From the NCBI GenBank assembly GCA_002897995.1, contig BDTT01000031.1:1-52029 (forward strand): 52,029 bases of DNA, given 5' to 3'. This stretch comes from a bacterium BMS3Bbin10 (GTDB taxonomy: Bacteria; Pseudomonadota; Alphaproteobacteria; Rhizobiales; Methyloligellaceae). Positions 1-8,461 of the stretch are shown here, piece after piece; positions within the stretch are counted from its first letter, which is position 1; each line of letters starts with the position of its first letter. The position numbers and the translations under genes are program-made. The notes beneath the pieces were generated by a model, which saw only the letters and a program-made list of their open reading frames with translations, was not told where the DNA came from and did no database searches.

Positions 1-255
1 CGAATAGAGCAGCATCGACCCGTGACCCGCCGACAGAACGAACCGGTCCCGGTCCGGCCAGTCCGGCGCCGAGGCATCGAATTTGAGAAACCGCGTGAAC
101 AGCACCGCCGCCACGTCCGCCATCCCCATCGGCATGCCCGGATGACCCGAATTGGCCCGCTGAATGGCGTCCATCGACAAGGCGCGCAGCGCGTTGGCGA
201 GGCCGCGCTGCGCCACCTCGCTCGCGGCGTTCTCATTAGCCAAGGCTTCCCCCAT
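1..255 (-). CDS. tkt: Transketolase, N-terminal part (cut by window edge)
   Basis: Only the first 85 codons are present and the frame runs off base 1. The product starts at an ATG at 255 and carries the transketolase opening: an [19 protein letters not shown] stretch (the conserved SGHPG with its pyrophosphate-binding His), then [12 protein letters not shown], and later [16 protein letters not shown]. Transketolase moves two-carbon ketol groups between sugar phosphates using thiamine diphosphate in the cytoplasm. The gene lies 46 bases downstream of phosphoribulokinase on the same strand, so it is probably the third gene of a glpX-prk-tkt run. The family is certain; whether it is a dedicated CBB-cycle copy (cbbT) cannot be judged from this piece. 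Confidence 0.93.
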   Translation of the reverse strand, partial: MGEALANENAASEVAQRGLANALRALSMDAIQRANSGHPGMPMGMADVAAVLFTRFLKFDASAPDWPDRDRFVLSAGHGSMLLYS

Positions 256-301
256 TCACCCCTCCTGTCTGTTCTGATTGGCCGGCATTGAAATTCAATA
301 T

Positions 302-1231
302 TCAAACGGCATGGATGCCCATCGCCGCCTTGACCATGTGAAAGGCTACGATGAGCTGCGTCAGCGCCAGCGGATGAGAGACGCTTTCACCGCTCGCCGT
401 ATCATAGCGCCCCACCTGATCGCGCAAATGCCCTGCTTCGGGCAACAGAGTCCAGAGCAGATCTTCAATGCGCTCGGCCCGCTTGTCGGAAATGCCGCCC
501 TCGATCTGCAGCATGTCCACCGGCTTGCCGTCTTTATCGCGCGCCATCTCCAGATGCAGCCCGCTTCCCCCCGACCCGTCGAACAAAGGAGAGAAGTCGG
601 GATGCGGCAGGGTCGGGCGCAGAATATGCTGCACGTCCAGATTGGCGTCCGATCCGTTCGCGCCATTTGGCTTCTGGAAGCGGATGACGATATCGGCAAA
701 CATGCGCTGGGGATGAATATAAGTCGGGCTGTCCTCGGTGCGCCGCTCAAGCGAAGCCAGGACCTGTTCCCTGTTGTAACCGCGCCGCGTGGTGTCGCGG
801 TAAATTTTCCATTTGATCCGCAGGTCTTCTTCCGGATCGAGATAAATCTTCACGTCAAAGCAGTCGCGCATGGCGCGGGTTGTATAACCGAGCAGCCCTT
901 CGGCGATCACAAAGTCCTTCGGCGAGACTTCCTGCGGCGGAAAGCGCGTGCCGGTCGAATGATCATAAACCGGTTTCAGAATTGGCTGACCGCGGCGCAG
1001 CAACTGCAGATGCTGCTCCAGAATGTCGATATGATTTGCGCGCGGGTCGAGCGCGGAAATTCCCCGCTCGCGCCGCTCGGAGCGATCGTAACGATGATAG
1101 TCGTCGGTGCAGATGGTCGTGCATCTGTCCTCACTCAGGATTTTTGCGACCCCCGAGGAAAGCGTTGTTTTGCCGGTCGCCGAATCTCCGACGATCCCTA
1201 AAATGATCGGGCGATTGAGTGTTTTCGGCAT
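302..1231 (-). CDS. prk: Phosphoribulokinase
   Basis: 309 aa. An N-terminal P-loop (GDSATGKT, residues 15-22) is followed by CTDDYHRYDR and a DPRANHID stretch, then KPVYDHSTGT, all typical of phosphoribulokinase. The enzyme phosphorylates ribulose 5-phosphate to ribulose 1,5-bisphosphate. The P-loop and length differ from the 290-aa type that accompanies form I RuBisCO in classic proteobacterial cbb operons. The gene starts 10 bases after the fructose-bisphosphatase stop and precedes transketolase, so the three are likely co-transcribed. No RuBisCO gene is in the window. In Methylobacterium the product RuBP serves as a ligand for the regulator QscR rather than for carbon fixation, so this gene alone does not prove autotrophy. 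Confidence 0.92.
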   Translation of the reverse strand: MPKTLNRPIILGIVGDSATGKTTLSSGVAKILSEDRCTTICTDDYHRYDRSERRERGISALDPRANHIDILEQHLQLLRRGQPILKPVYDHSTGTRFPPQEVSPKDFVIAEGLLGYTTRAMRDCFDVKIYLDPEEDLRIKWKIYRDTTRRGYNREQVLASLERRTEDSPTYIHPQRMFADIVIRFQKPNGANGSDANLDVQHILRPTLPHPDFSPLFDGSGGSGLHLEMARDKDGKPVDMLQIEGGISDKRAERIEDLLWTLLPEAGHLRDQVGRYDTASGESVSHPLALTQLIVAFHMVKAAMGIHAV

Positions 1232-1241
1232 ATCTTGTCTT

Positions 1242-2216
1242 TCAGGTTCTGGGGTCTGGCAAATAGTTGGTGAGAATCTGCCGCTCGCGGGTCTGCCCCG
1301 TAATCATCAGTGTCTGTACTTTGGTCTGGCCATCGCTCCGTTCGACGCCTTCCAGCATAAGGCCGGTTGTAATTCCCGTCGCGCAAAAGAAGACATCGGG
1401 TGAAGACGCAAGCTCCTCGAGCTTGCACCAGCGCCGGGTATCGAGCCCTGCTGCTTCCACCGCCTGCTTCTCCGTTTGCAACTGCGGATCGAGACGCCCG
1501 AGAAATTCACCGCCAAGTCCGCGAATGGCGCAGGCCGACATGATGCCTTCCGGCGTGCCGCCCGTGCCCATCAGCGCATCGATGCCCGACCCCGGCATGG
1601 CGGCGAGCAGCGCGCCGGCCACATCGCCTGCCGGGTAAAGCGCCACCCGGGCGCCGGCGTCATAGATGTCCTCGACGAGCTTGCGGTGGCGCGGTTTTTC
1701 CAGAACAAACACCGTGAGGTCGCAAATGTCCTTGCCCAGAACCTTCGCCAGTTCCTCCAGCCGCTTTTTCGTGGGCCATGCGGGGTCGATTTTCCCCTTC
1801 GCCTTCGGAGGAACCGCCAGCTTCTCCATATAGAAGGCCGGGCCGGGGCTCATCAGGGAGCCGGCGGGCGCGACCGCGATCACCGCCAGGGCGTTGGTCA
1901 GTCCCTTGGCCAGATAACTCGTGCCCTCCACCGGGTCGACCGCGATATCGGCCTTGAACGCGGCATCGGGGCGGCCCACCCGCTCGCCGTTATAAAGTTG
2001 CGGGGCTTCGTCTTTTTCGCCTTCGCCGATGACAACGGTCCCGTCGATGTCGATATCCTCGAGGGCCGCGCGCATGGCGTCGACCGCCGCCTTGTCGCCC
2101 TCGTTGGATTTGCCCCGGCCAATCCAGTCAAACGCGGCGCAGGCGGCGCGCTCGGTCACGCGGCGCAGCGCAAATACCAAATCCGATTGAGCTTGCGGCG
2201 ATTGCGCCACTGTCAC
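1242..2216 (-). CDS. glpX: Class II fructose-1,6-bisphosphatase (GlpX type)
   Basis: 324 aa, the usual size for GlpX-type class II FBPase/SBPase. Visible motifs are GEGEKDEAP (residues 64-72), an acidic metal-binding stretch, and DPVEGTSYLA (94-103), the family's DP-x-EGT signature; a GTGGTPEG loop lies near residue 217. It hydrolyses fructose 1,6-bisphosphate, and in some bacteria sedoheptulose 1,7-bisphosphate, in the cytoplasm. It is the first gene of the minus-strand run leading to phosphoribulokinase and transketolase. The roughly 200-base gap to the divergent bioD holds the promoters of both; I see no clear operator there. Confidence 0.93.
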   Translation of the reverse strand: MTVAQSPQAQSDLVFALRRVTERAACAAFDWIGRGKSNEGDKAAVDAMRAALEDIDIDGTVVIGEGEKDEAPQLYNGERVGRPDAAFKADIAVDPVEGTSYLAKGLTNALAVIAVAPAGSLMSPGPAFYMEKLAVPPKAKGKIDPAWPTKKRLEELAKVLGKDICDLTVFVLEKPRHRKLVEDIYDAGARVALYPAGDVAGALLAAMPGSGIDALMGTGGTPEGIMSACAIRGLGGEFLGRLDPQLQTEKQAVEAAGLDTRRWCKLEELASSPDVFFCATGITTGLMLEGVERSDGQTKVQTLMITGQTRERQILTNYLPDPRT

Positions 2217-2415
2217 CCCCTTTTGTCAGCCGGGAATCGTGTCGTGCTGATTGAAGCGTTGCGATAGTGTCCCCGCGAGGGAACTTGGCGCCAAGAAAGA
2301 CTCCTGATCGCAATAGGTCAAGTGGACGCGATGTCCCTGCCCTGATCCTCTGTGCAAAAGAACAGGGCAAACAGAGCCCTTGCTCTCACAACCCAATGGC
2401 CTATAGCTCGCACTC

Positions 2416-3027
2416 ATGCGCTGTTTTATCACCGGAAGCGATACCGATGTCGGCAAGACCCTCGCCTGCGCGTGGGTGATGCTCCATAGCCCTGCGCGTT
2501 ACTGGAAGCCCGTGCAGGCCGGGCTTGAGGAAACCGATGAAGGCGCCATTCGCGCGCTGACCGGCGCGAGCGATGACCGCATCGTGCCGACGACTTACTC
2601 CCTGCCCGACCCGCTCTCGCCCCATGAAGCGGCGCGCCGGGCCGGCGTGAGAATCGACATGGAAGATTTCGTCCTTCCAGACGAACCCGGGCCGCTCATC
2701 GTCGAAGGCGCGGGCGGGTTGCTGGTGCCCCTCAATGAAAAGGCGCTTGTGATTGATCTCATTGAGAAATTAGGCCTTCCCGCTATTCTCGTATGCCGCA
2801 CGACACTGGGCACCATCAATCATTCCCTGCTCTCGCTGGCGGCGCTGCGCGCGCGCAATGTCCCGGTTGCCGGGGTCATTCTGAGCGGGCCGGATATTCC
2901 CCATAACAGATCCGCCATCGAGACCTATGGCAGGGTCAGGATCATCGGGCATATCCCGCCTCTCGATCCGTTGACCCGCGACGCGCTCAAGGCCGTCCGG
3001 CCGGAAATCGATCTCATGTCTCTTTGA
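2416..3027 (+). CDS. bioD: Dethiobiotin synthetase
   Basis: 203 aa. The N-terminus is a BioD P-loop (GSDTDVGKT, residues 7-15), followed by KPVQAG (31-36) and VEGAGG (96-101), the substrate and Mg-ATP site motifs. It closes the ureido ring of dethiobiotin from 7,8-diaminopelargonate, CO2 and ATP. It is slightly shorter than the E. coli enzyme (about 225 aa). Its end overlaps the region where bioA begins, so the two are translationally close and probably one transcript. The start ATG at 2416 has only a weak ribosome-binding site, but it places the P-loop at the usual distance from the N-terminus. Confidence 0.95.
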   Translation: MRCFITGSDTDVGKTLACAWVMLHSPARYWKPVQAGLEETDEGAIRALTGASDDRIVPTTYSLPDPLSPHEAARRAGVRIDMEDFVLPDEPGPLIVEGAGGLLVPLNEKALVIDLIEKLGLPAILVCRTTLGTINHSLLSLAALRARNVPVAGVILSGPDIPHNRSAIETYGRVRIIGHIPPLDPLTRDALKAVRPEIDLMSL

Positions 3028-3041
3028 AAGGCCCCCCGAAA

Positions 3042-4346
3042 GTGAGCGATATCCTCGACATCGACAAGCGCCATATCTGGCACCCCTTTACCCAGCATGC
3101 AAGCGAGCGCGACCCCGTTGTCGTGACCGGAGCGAAAGGGGCTTGCCTGTTCGACGAGGACGGCACCGAAATTCTCGATCTGATCTCTTCCTGGTGGACC
3201 TGCATTCACGGGCATGGACACCCGGCGCTGGTCGAGGCACTCGCCGTTCAGGCCGCAAAACTCGACCATGTGATGTTTGCCGGCTTCACCCACGCGCCGG
3301 CCGCAACGCTCTCTCAATCGCTCGCGGGCGTCCTGCCGGGGGATCTCACCAAAGTGTTTTTCTCCGACAATGGTTCCACCGCAGTCGAAGTCGCGCTCAA
3401 GCTGGCGTTCCAGTATCACCGCAACAGGGGCGAGAGCGCGCGTACCGAATTCTTTGCCTTCGAGGGCGGCTATCACGGCGACACATTGGGCGCCATGTCG
3501 CTCGGGCGCGGGTCAAACTTTTTCACCCTGTTCGAGGATTTGATGTGCACGGTGCACGCCACGCCCTACGCCCGGACATGGGAGGGCGACAACGCCATCG
3601 GCCCGCGCGAGGAGGACGCGCTTGAAGCCTTCGCAAAGGCACTGGACGAACACGGGAACAAGGCCGCCGCGATCATCATCGAGCCGCTGATGCAGGGCGC
3701 CAGCGGGTTCCGCTTCTCGCGGCCCGAATTTGTGCGCCAGGTCAGCCAGATGGCGCGCGACGCCGGTCTGCTTGTCATCTATGACGAAGTGGCGACCGGC
3801 TTCGGGCGCACCGGCACCCTGTTTGCCTGCGAGCAGGTAGGGTTCCTGCCCGACATCATCTGCCTCTCCAAGGCGCTCACCGCGGGGATGCTCCCCATGG
3901 CGGTCACGGTCGCGCGGGAGGGAGTTTTCGAGGCCTTCCTGAGCGACAAATTCGACACCGCCCTCGCCCATGGCCACACCTTCACCGCAAATCCGCTGGC
4001 CTGCGCGGTGGCGTGCAAATCGCTGGAGCTGTTCAAACAAGACAAGGCGCTTGAAAAGGTCGCCCATATCGGCGCGCGCAACCGCGATCAGCTGGCGCGC
4101 CTCATGGAGCACCCGCGAACGGAACATGCCCGGGCCATGGGCTGCATGCTGGCGTTCGAGCTTGCCGGATCGAAGGGGCATTACAAAACGCAAGACGGCG
4201 AGCGCCTGCGCGACTGGTATCTGAAAAACGGCCTCAACATCCGCCCCCTCGGGCCAACGGTTTACCTGATGCCGCCCTATTGCATCACCGATGAGCAGCT
4301 CACCCGCGCCTATGACGGACTGTTTGCGGGGCTGGATCAGATTTAG
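3042..4346 (+). CDS. bioA: Adenosylmethionine-8-amino-7-oxononanoate aminotransferase
   Basis: 434 aa from a GTG start at 3042. I prefer this start because GAAAGG (3026-3031) stands 10 bases upstream; a TTG at 3024 in the same frame would add six residues and overlap the bioD stop. The protein begins with the BioA signature DKRHIWHPFTQ, has the SSWWTCIHGHGHP substrate-site stretch, the DEVATGFGRTG loop and the PLP lysine in LSKALTAG (K277 from the GTG). It transfers the amino group of S-adenosylmethionine to KAPA to give DAPA. It directly follows bioD. The far end is convergent with the flhB-like gene across a repeat at 4367-4426. Confidence 0.95.
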   Translation: MSDILDIDKRHIWHPFTQHASERDPVVVTGAKGACLFDEDGTEILDLISSWWTCIHGHGHPALVEALAVQAAKLDHVMFAGFTHAPAATLSQSLAGVLPGDLTKVFFSDNGSTAVEVALKLAFQYHRNRGESARTEFFAFEGGYHGDTLGAMSLGRGSNFFTLFEDLMCTVHATPYARTWEGDNAIGPREEDALEAFAKALDEHGNKAAAIIIEPLMQGASGFRFSRPEFVRQVSQMARDAGLLVIYDEVATGFGRTGTLFACEQVGFLPDIICLSKALTAGMLPMAVTVAREGVFEAFLSDKFDTALAHGHTFTANPLACAVACKSLELFKQDKALEKVAHIGARNRDQLARLMEHPRTEHARAMGCMLAFELAGSKGHYKTQDGERLRDWYLKNGLNIRPLGPTVYLMPPYCITDEQLTRAYDGLFAGLDQI

Positions 4347-4366
4347 TATTTTTATCGCGCATTTTA

Positions 4367-4426
4367 TCCGATAACCGGTTTCCATCCCCGCCTTCGCGGG
4401 GACATGCTTATCGGTGATACGCACTA
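4367..4426 (-). repeat. Mosaic palindromic repeat, copy 1
   Basis: A 60-base unit, read here on the minus strand, that matches copy 2 (49686-49745) at 59 of 60 positions. It has outer arms TGCGTATCACCGATAAG and ACCGGTTATCGG and an inner palindrome CCCCGCGAAGGCGGGG. It lies between the convergent bioA and flhB-like genes. Its first three bases (TAG, 4424-4426) are the stop codon of the flhB-like gene. The sequence past the ACCGGTTATCGG arm, towards bioA, has drifted from the tail seen in copies 2 and 3. Confidence 0.9.
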
Positions 4427-4696
4427 GCTGATTTTTCCGCTCGCGCGCAGGACAAAGGCGATGACTTCCGCCACCGCTTCATAGAGTTCCATGGGGATGC
4501 TCTCATCGAGTTCGACACCGCTCAGGGCTTCGGCCAGATGCGGATTGGCTTCGATCACGACGCCATGTTCTTCGGCCACGGCAATGATCTGCTCCGCAAT
4601 GGCGCCATAGCCCTTTGCGATGACGCGCGGCGCCTCGCGGGTGCCGGTTTCATATTCAAGCGCCACCGCCAGATTGTTTTCCTGCCTCCCCGTCAT
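4424..4696 (-). CDS. FlhB C-terminal-like export switch protein
   Basis: 90 aa. It matches the cytoplasmic C-terminal domain of FlhB/YscU export-switch proteins: AVALEYETG, then PRVIAKGYGAIAEQI, EANPHLAEAL and IPMELYEAVAEVIAFV. It has no membrane part, and the autocleavage motif NPTH is missing: the corresponding place reads QENN. Stand-alone proteins of this kind sit beside fliK in many bacteria and are thought to take part in the switch from hook to filament export. The ATG overlaps the fliK-like stop (ATGA), so translation is coupled. The stop codon is provided by the edge of a dispersed repeat. Confidence 0.85.
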   Translation of the reverse strand: MTGRQENNLAVALEYETGTREAPRVIAKGYGAIAEQIIAVAEEHGVVIEANPHLAEALSGVELDESIPMELYEAVAEVIAFVLRASGKIS

Positions 4697-6363
4697 GAGC
4701 TATTGTCCATAAACGCGCCAACGGGCTTTTTCGCCTGCGGCGGATGGCCGTGACGGCAACGGATGGTGCCGGGCTCCAGACCGCGCGCGGACAGGGAGTC
4801 TGCCAGTTCCTCCTGCCTTTCCTTCAGGACCTGTGCCGTCTCCTCGCGTTCCGCCCACAGCATGACACCCGTCTTGCCGCCGCGCAGGGAGACGGTTGCG
4901 CCGACTTCGCCGGTCCGGCTGAAATTGATCGAAAAGCGCATTTTCCATTCACCGCCCCGGTCCTTGCCGCCCTTTTTGCCGCCATCGCGCGAAATCTGGA
5001 ACTGCCCGATGCCCACCTCTTTTCCCAGCAGGAGCGGCAATTCGAGGTTCAGATCCGATGCCGCCCCCTGGGCCGGACGCGCCGCACCCTCGGGCGGCAG
5101 CGAGGAAATCTGGGTCAGGCGCATGCGCGCCAGCGCCGCCTCGGCCTGCCCCAGCAGCCTTGCGCCGGCTTCCGCATTTGGAAGTGCCGGCGCGGGAGGG
5201 GGGCCGGAGGGCGGGGCCGCGCGCGGATGCGCACCCGATGTGGGCGGCGGCGGGCGCGCTTCGTTTCGCGCCGGTGGCTGCGCGTCGCCGCCAAGCCAGG
5301 CCCGCAGAACATTGCGCAGATTAAGAAGCGCGCTCTTGAGGTCGCCCTGCGGCGAGGCTTGAGCGCCGCCCTTCAGCAGCGTGTTTTCAAAGAGAATACC
5401 TGAGCGCGTAATCGCCTCCTTGAGCCCGGCCCCATCGAGTGGTTTGGCGCTCAGATTGAGCTGGCCAGCGAGCAGCCGGGCGCCTGCCTGCGCGACCGGT
5501 TTCGGCAGTTCCGAGATCTTGCCGCCCAGTCCTGCAAGGCTCGTCAGAAGGGCGGTGATACTGTCCTGACGCATGACCGCGTTCAGCACCGTCTGCGCCA
5601 CCGCCTGGGCAACGGGACTGGGCACAGGTTGCGCGGGAGGCTGGCCCTGGAGGCCCGCCTTGGCGCTTTCCGGCGCCCCGACAGGAACCAGAACCGGCCG
5701 GGCACTGGCGCCGCTGCCCTGAATCTGGAACCGCAATACGGTCCCCGGTTCAATCCGGGCCGCCGCTGCGGTTTGAACGCCAGGGGGCGTTGGCAGTTGC
5801 CCGCCCTGAGTCGCAGTCCCCTGGCCCGGCGCGATTTTCCCCGATGCCATCAGTGCGAGGGGCGGGGGCTGCACGCCATTGGGCGCATTGCTCTGAGGCG
5901 GCGCCTGCGGGAGGGCGGCAGGCTGGCCCGCATTTGCAGATGGAGCCGCAACGGATGGAGGGGGCGCATTCGCGCCCCGCGCCGGCACCTGAGGCGTGCC
6001 CGCCGGCGGCGCGTTTCCCGGAACCGGGGGGGCGGCCTGCGGGGCTTGTGCTTGCGGCGGGGCCGGCAGCACGGTCAACCGCGTATTCGCGCCCGCGCCC
6101 TGGACCAGCAACTGGATCAATACACCAGTTTGAATGCGGACGGATAAAGCGGCCTCCACCAACTGCCCGCCGATGGCGAGCTGCGTCGTGCCGCCCTGCC
6201 CGGCGCCAGCCACGCGCGCTTCGACAACCTGACCCGTTCTGAGCGCCAGGGTCTCCACCGGCAACACCGGGGTCCGGGCCGTTTGAGCTGTACTGACGGG
6301 AAGTGAATTCGCCACGCGCCAAGGCCTTGTCAATCCGCGGCGCAGCAGCCCTGCGCCATTCAC
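4693..6363 (-). CDS. fliK: Flagellar hook-length control protein FliK-like
   Basis: 556 aa. The middle (about residues 95-245 and 355-400) is low-complexity, rich in Pro, Ala and Gln, as in FliK rulers. The C-terminal 130 residues form the Flg_hook-like domain: leucine-rich start (LNLELPLLLGKEVG), a basic GGKKGGKDRGG loop, then beta-rich WKMRFSINF and TVSLRGGKTGVMLWAERE. FliK measures the hook and triggers the export switch through FlhB, which fits the FlhB-C-like partner overlapping its stop. No other flagellar gene is in the window. A partial CtrA-like motif lies 23-37 bases upstream of the start. Family assignment rests on domain layout and context, since FliK proteins are poorly conserved. 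Confidence 0.8.
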   Translation of the reverse strand: MNGAGLLRRGLTRPWRVANSLPVSTAQTARTPVLPVETLALRTGQVVEARVAGAGQGGTTQLAIGGQLVEAALSVRIQTGVLIQLLVQGAGANTRLTVLPAPPQAQAPQAAPPVPGNAPPAGTPQVPARGANAPPPSVAAPSANAGQPAALPQAPPQSNAPNGVQPPPLALMASGKIAPGQGTATQGGQLPTPPGVQTAAAARIEPGTVLRFQIQGSGASARPVLVPVGAPESAKAGLQGQPPAQPVPSPVAQAVAQTVLNAVMRQDSITALLTSLAGLGGKISELPKPVAQAGARLLAGQLNLSAKPLDGAGLKEAITRSGILFENTLLKGGAQASPQGDLKSALLNLRNVLRAWLGGDAQPPARNEARPPPPTSGAHPRAAPPSGPPPAPALPNAEAGARLLGQAEAALARMRLTQISSLPPEGAARPAQGAASDLNLELPLLLGKEVGIGQFQISRDGGKKGGKDRGGEWKMRFSINFSRTGEVGATVSLRGGKTGVMLWAEREETAQVLKERQEELADSLSARGLEPGTIRCRHGHPPQAKKPVGAFMDNSS

Positions 6364-6385
6364 ATGCGATGGTCGCCGATTATGG

Positions 6386-6400
6386 TTAATGCAAGCTAAC
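6386..6400 (-). promoter_or_regulatory. Possible CtrA-like motif upstream of fliK
   Basis: On the minus strand the sequence reads GTTA-N7-TTAACCAT, close to the CtrA consensus TTAA-N7-TTAA, with a good TTAACC half and a poor other half. It lies just upstream of the fliK-like start at 6363. CtrA commonly controls flagellar genes in alphaproteobacteria, but one good half-site is weak evidence. Confidence 0.35.
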
Positions 6401-6510
6401 GATCCAGGTCATGAACTCCAGATGCCTCCCTTTCCCGATCCCGCACGGTGCTTTAGGCTTCATGCTCGACCAGATTATCGGCCGGATTTCCCGAACAGCA
6501 GGACAGGCTC

Positions 6511-7002
6511 ATGGAACGCAAGAATATCGATCTGGAGACTTTCCTGGAAAGTCTCCCGGCGGAGGGCGCCGCCAATGCCAGGGCCGCGGCCGCGCGCATA
6601 GACGAGCTTGAGCGAGCGGCCCAGCGTATCGGCCGGTCAGAACGGCGCTATATCTTTCTGTTTGCGGGAGCCGGGCTCCTTGGGCTCGCCGCCGCCGTCA
6701 TGACCTTTGGCGGTTATCATCTGTTCGGCAAGGGAAACATGACCCTGGGGGACGTGGTCGTCCTGGCGATGGCCGGAGCATTCCCGATTCTGATATTGGT
6801 CTACAGCTTGCGCATGCGCGAACGCACCAAGATCGACAGTGAGAAATTCAAGATCATCGAAACCTTTTTCCTGCCCTTTGACGGCATCTATTTCCCGCCG
6901 GGACCGGAGCAAAAGACCGGCACGGTCTCGGTCAGTCCGCGTGCAAAGGCCTGGCGCCGGCCAAACACCAGAGACGCCAAAAAGGCGCGCGCCTACTGGT
7001 AG
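6511..7002 (+). CDS. Small two-helix membrane protein of unknown function
   Basis: 163 aa, not recognised. An N-terminal Ala- and Arg-rich, probably helical segment (residues 10-45) precedes two hydrophobic stretches (about 47-70 and 80-101), then a soluble basic tail ending in RAKAWRRPNTRDAKKARAYW. A ribosome-binding site AGGACAGG stands just before the ATG. It is alone on its strand between the divergent fliK-like gene and the convergent bioC. It could be an accessory inner-membrane protein; nothing in the sequence names a function. Confidence 0.7.
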   Translation: MERKNIDLETFLESLPAEGAANARAAAARIDELERAAQRIGRSERRYIFLFAGAGLLGLAAAVMTFGGYHLFGKGNMTLGDVVVLAMAGAFPILILVYSLRMRERTKIDSEKFKIIETFFLPFDGIYFPPGPEQKTGTVSVSPRAKAWRRPNTRDAKKARAYW

Positions 7003-7095
7003 GGCATTTGATGCCGGATGAGATCGGGCCGCGTGGCCCGGTCTTTGCCGGGCGCCTCGCCTGCGATTTCAATAAGCGCCTCAAGGAGCCCGATT

Positions 7096-7845
7096 TCAGG
7101 AGCGAATACGGTCTGGCGCGCAAAGCACGCCATACACAATCCGCCAGCTCACCCGGGCTCCGTCATCCTGTTCCAGCTTCCGCAACGCCGCCCGAAGGCT
7201 TCCCGGCGGCAGGGGATCATATCCGGCACGCGGCGTCGCCGCGCCGATGGCCTTGAGCGCGTTCAGGAAGGCGGCGGCGTTTCCATACTCCACTTTACGG
7301 GTTTCGCGCTCCACCACGCCCGGAAGTTGCGGCATTTCGATCACCCCCCGGCGCAGGCCGCACGCCTCAAGCGCGGCGCGCCATTCGGGAAAGCTGCCCG
7401 GTCCCGGAGCCGAAAAAACCAAAGTCCCGCCGGGCCTCAGCAAGTCCCGCAGGCGTTGCAACCCGGCCAAAGGATCAGCGAACCATTGCAGCGTCATCGA
7501 CAGGGCGATGAGATCGAACCGCTCCGTGCAATCGGGCGCTTCGCCATCCATGATGGCGAAACGGATCGCCCGGCCATTGGCGAGGCTGTAGCGCGCGCGG
7601 CATTGCATAACCATTTCCGGCGCCAGGTCGGTAAGAAGGAAGTCTCCATGCGGATACCGCGCCAGAAGATGGCGCGTCAGGAACCCGGTGCCGCAGCCGA
7701 TTTCCAGAATTTTCCGGTGGCCCGACCCGGGCAAGTGCTGCGCGAGCTTTTCAGCGACGTCCGCCTGCAGGGCTGCATTCCGCTCATAGTCGCGCGCGCG
7801 CGCCGCGAACGCCCCGGCGATCTGCTGGTTACGACTCAAGGTCAT
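7096..7845 (-). CDS. bioC: Malonyl-ACP O-methyltransferase
   Basis: 249 aa class I SAM methyltransferase. The glycine-rich motif I (LEIGCGTGFLTRHL) lies near residue 46, followed by a DLAPEMV acidic loop and FDLIALSMTLQWFADP, a stretch typical of BioC (the LQW motif). BioC methylates malonyl-ACP so that fatty-acid synthesis can elongate it to pimeloyl-ACP methyl ester. Its start overlaps the end of the bioH-like gene by 17 bases, making a tight bioF-bioH-bioC unit. The context makes the BioC call firm; by sequence alone, other small methyltransferases would be hard to exclude. Confidence 0.9.
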   Translation of the reverse strand: MTLSRNQQIAGAFAARARDYERNAALQADVAEKLAQHLPGSGHRKILEIGCGTGFLTRHLLARYPHGDFLLTDLAPEMVMQCRARYSLANGRAIRFAIMDGEAPDCTERFDLIALSMTLQWFADPLAGLQRLRDLLRPGGTLVFSAPGPGSFPEWRAALEACGLRRGVIEMPQLPGVVERETRKVEYGNAAAFLNALKAIGAATPRAGYDPLPPGSLRAALRKLEQDDGARVSWRIVYGVLCAPDRIRS

Positions 7846-8461
7846 CGGCGAATCTGTTGATATGCTCCGCGCACCATTGCGGATGGGTCAGCGGCAGCAG
7901 ATGCCCGCCGCTCTCAAGCCAGTGCAGCTCCGCCACCCCATTGCCCCAGATGGCTTCGGTCATTTCCTCGCGGGCAACCAGATCATCCCGGGCGGCAAGG
8001 GCGAGAACCGGAGCGCCGAGATTTTTAAGCTCCTCCCCCGCATCCCATGTTGAAATCCAGTCGAGCCCGCCGCGCAGACCCCCGGTGTCGAGTTCACCGC
8101 CCGGTTCATGCCCGGCAAATCCGCCCCGCTTCCAGAAACTCCGCATCTGCTCCTGCGGATTGCGGCGCATTCCCTCCCGCATGGCGGCCAGCACATCCTT
8201 GGGCACATATTTATGCAGGCAATCGAAGCCGGCGATGCTCACCAGTGCGCGCATGGGCCGGGGGCCATGCTTGAGCAGCCACATGACGCCGAACGAATGG
8301 CCGATGCAGAGCGAATCGGCCGGCATGTCATTCGACGCCCTGGGGCCGCCGCGGACAAAACCCAGATCTATGCAGTGGAATTCATGGTCTCCCAAATGCG
8401 GGATGAGAGCGTCCCAGACCCCGGAATGAAACCCCCACCCATGTACGAGAACGATTTTCAT
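7829..8461 (-). CDS. bioH: Pimeloyl-ACP methyl ester carboxylesterase (short BioH type)
   Basis: 210 aa alpha/beta hydrolase. It opens with [16 protein letters not shown], which provides the HGWG oxyanion hole seen in BioH. The nucleophile elbow is GHSFG, an Asp candidate lies in LAARDDLV, and a C-terminal SGGHLLPL stretch supplies the His. It is about 45 residues shorter than E. coli BioH, with a reduced lid region. It should remove the methyl ester from pimeloyl-ACP, ending the BioC-primed chain. The ATG at 8461 overlaps the bioF stop by four bases. A longer reading further upstream would run through bioF and is not believed. Confidence 0.85.
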   Translation of the reverse strand: MKIVLVHGWGFHSGVWDALIPHLGDHEFHCIDLGFVRGGPRASNDMPADSLCIGHSFGVMWLLKHGPRPMRALVSIAGFDCLHKYVPKDVLAAMREGMRRNPQEQMRSFWKRGGFAGHEPGGELDTGGLRGGLDWISTWDAGEELKNLGAPVLALAARDDLVAREEMTEAIWGNGVAELHWLESGGHLLPLTHPQWCAEHINRFADDLES

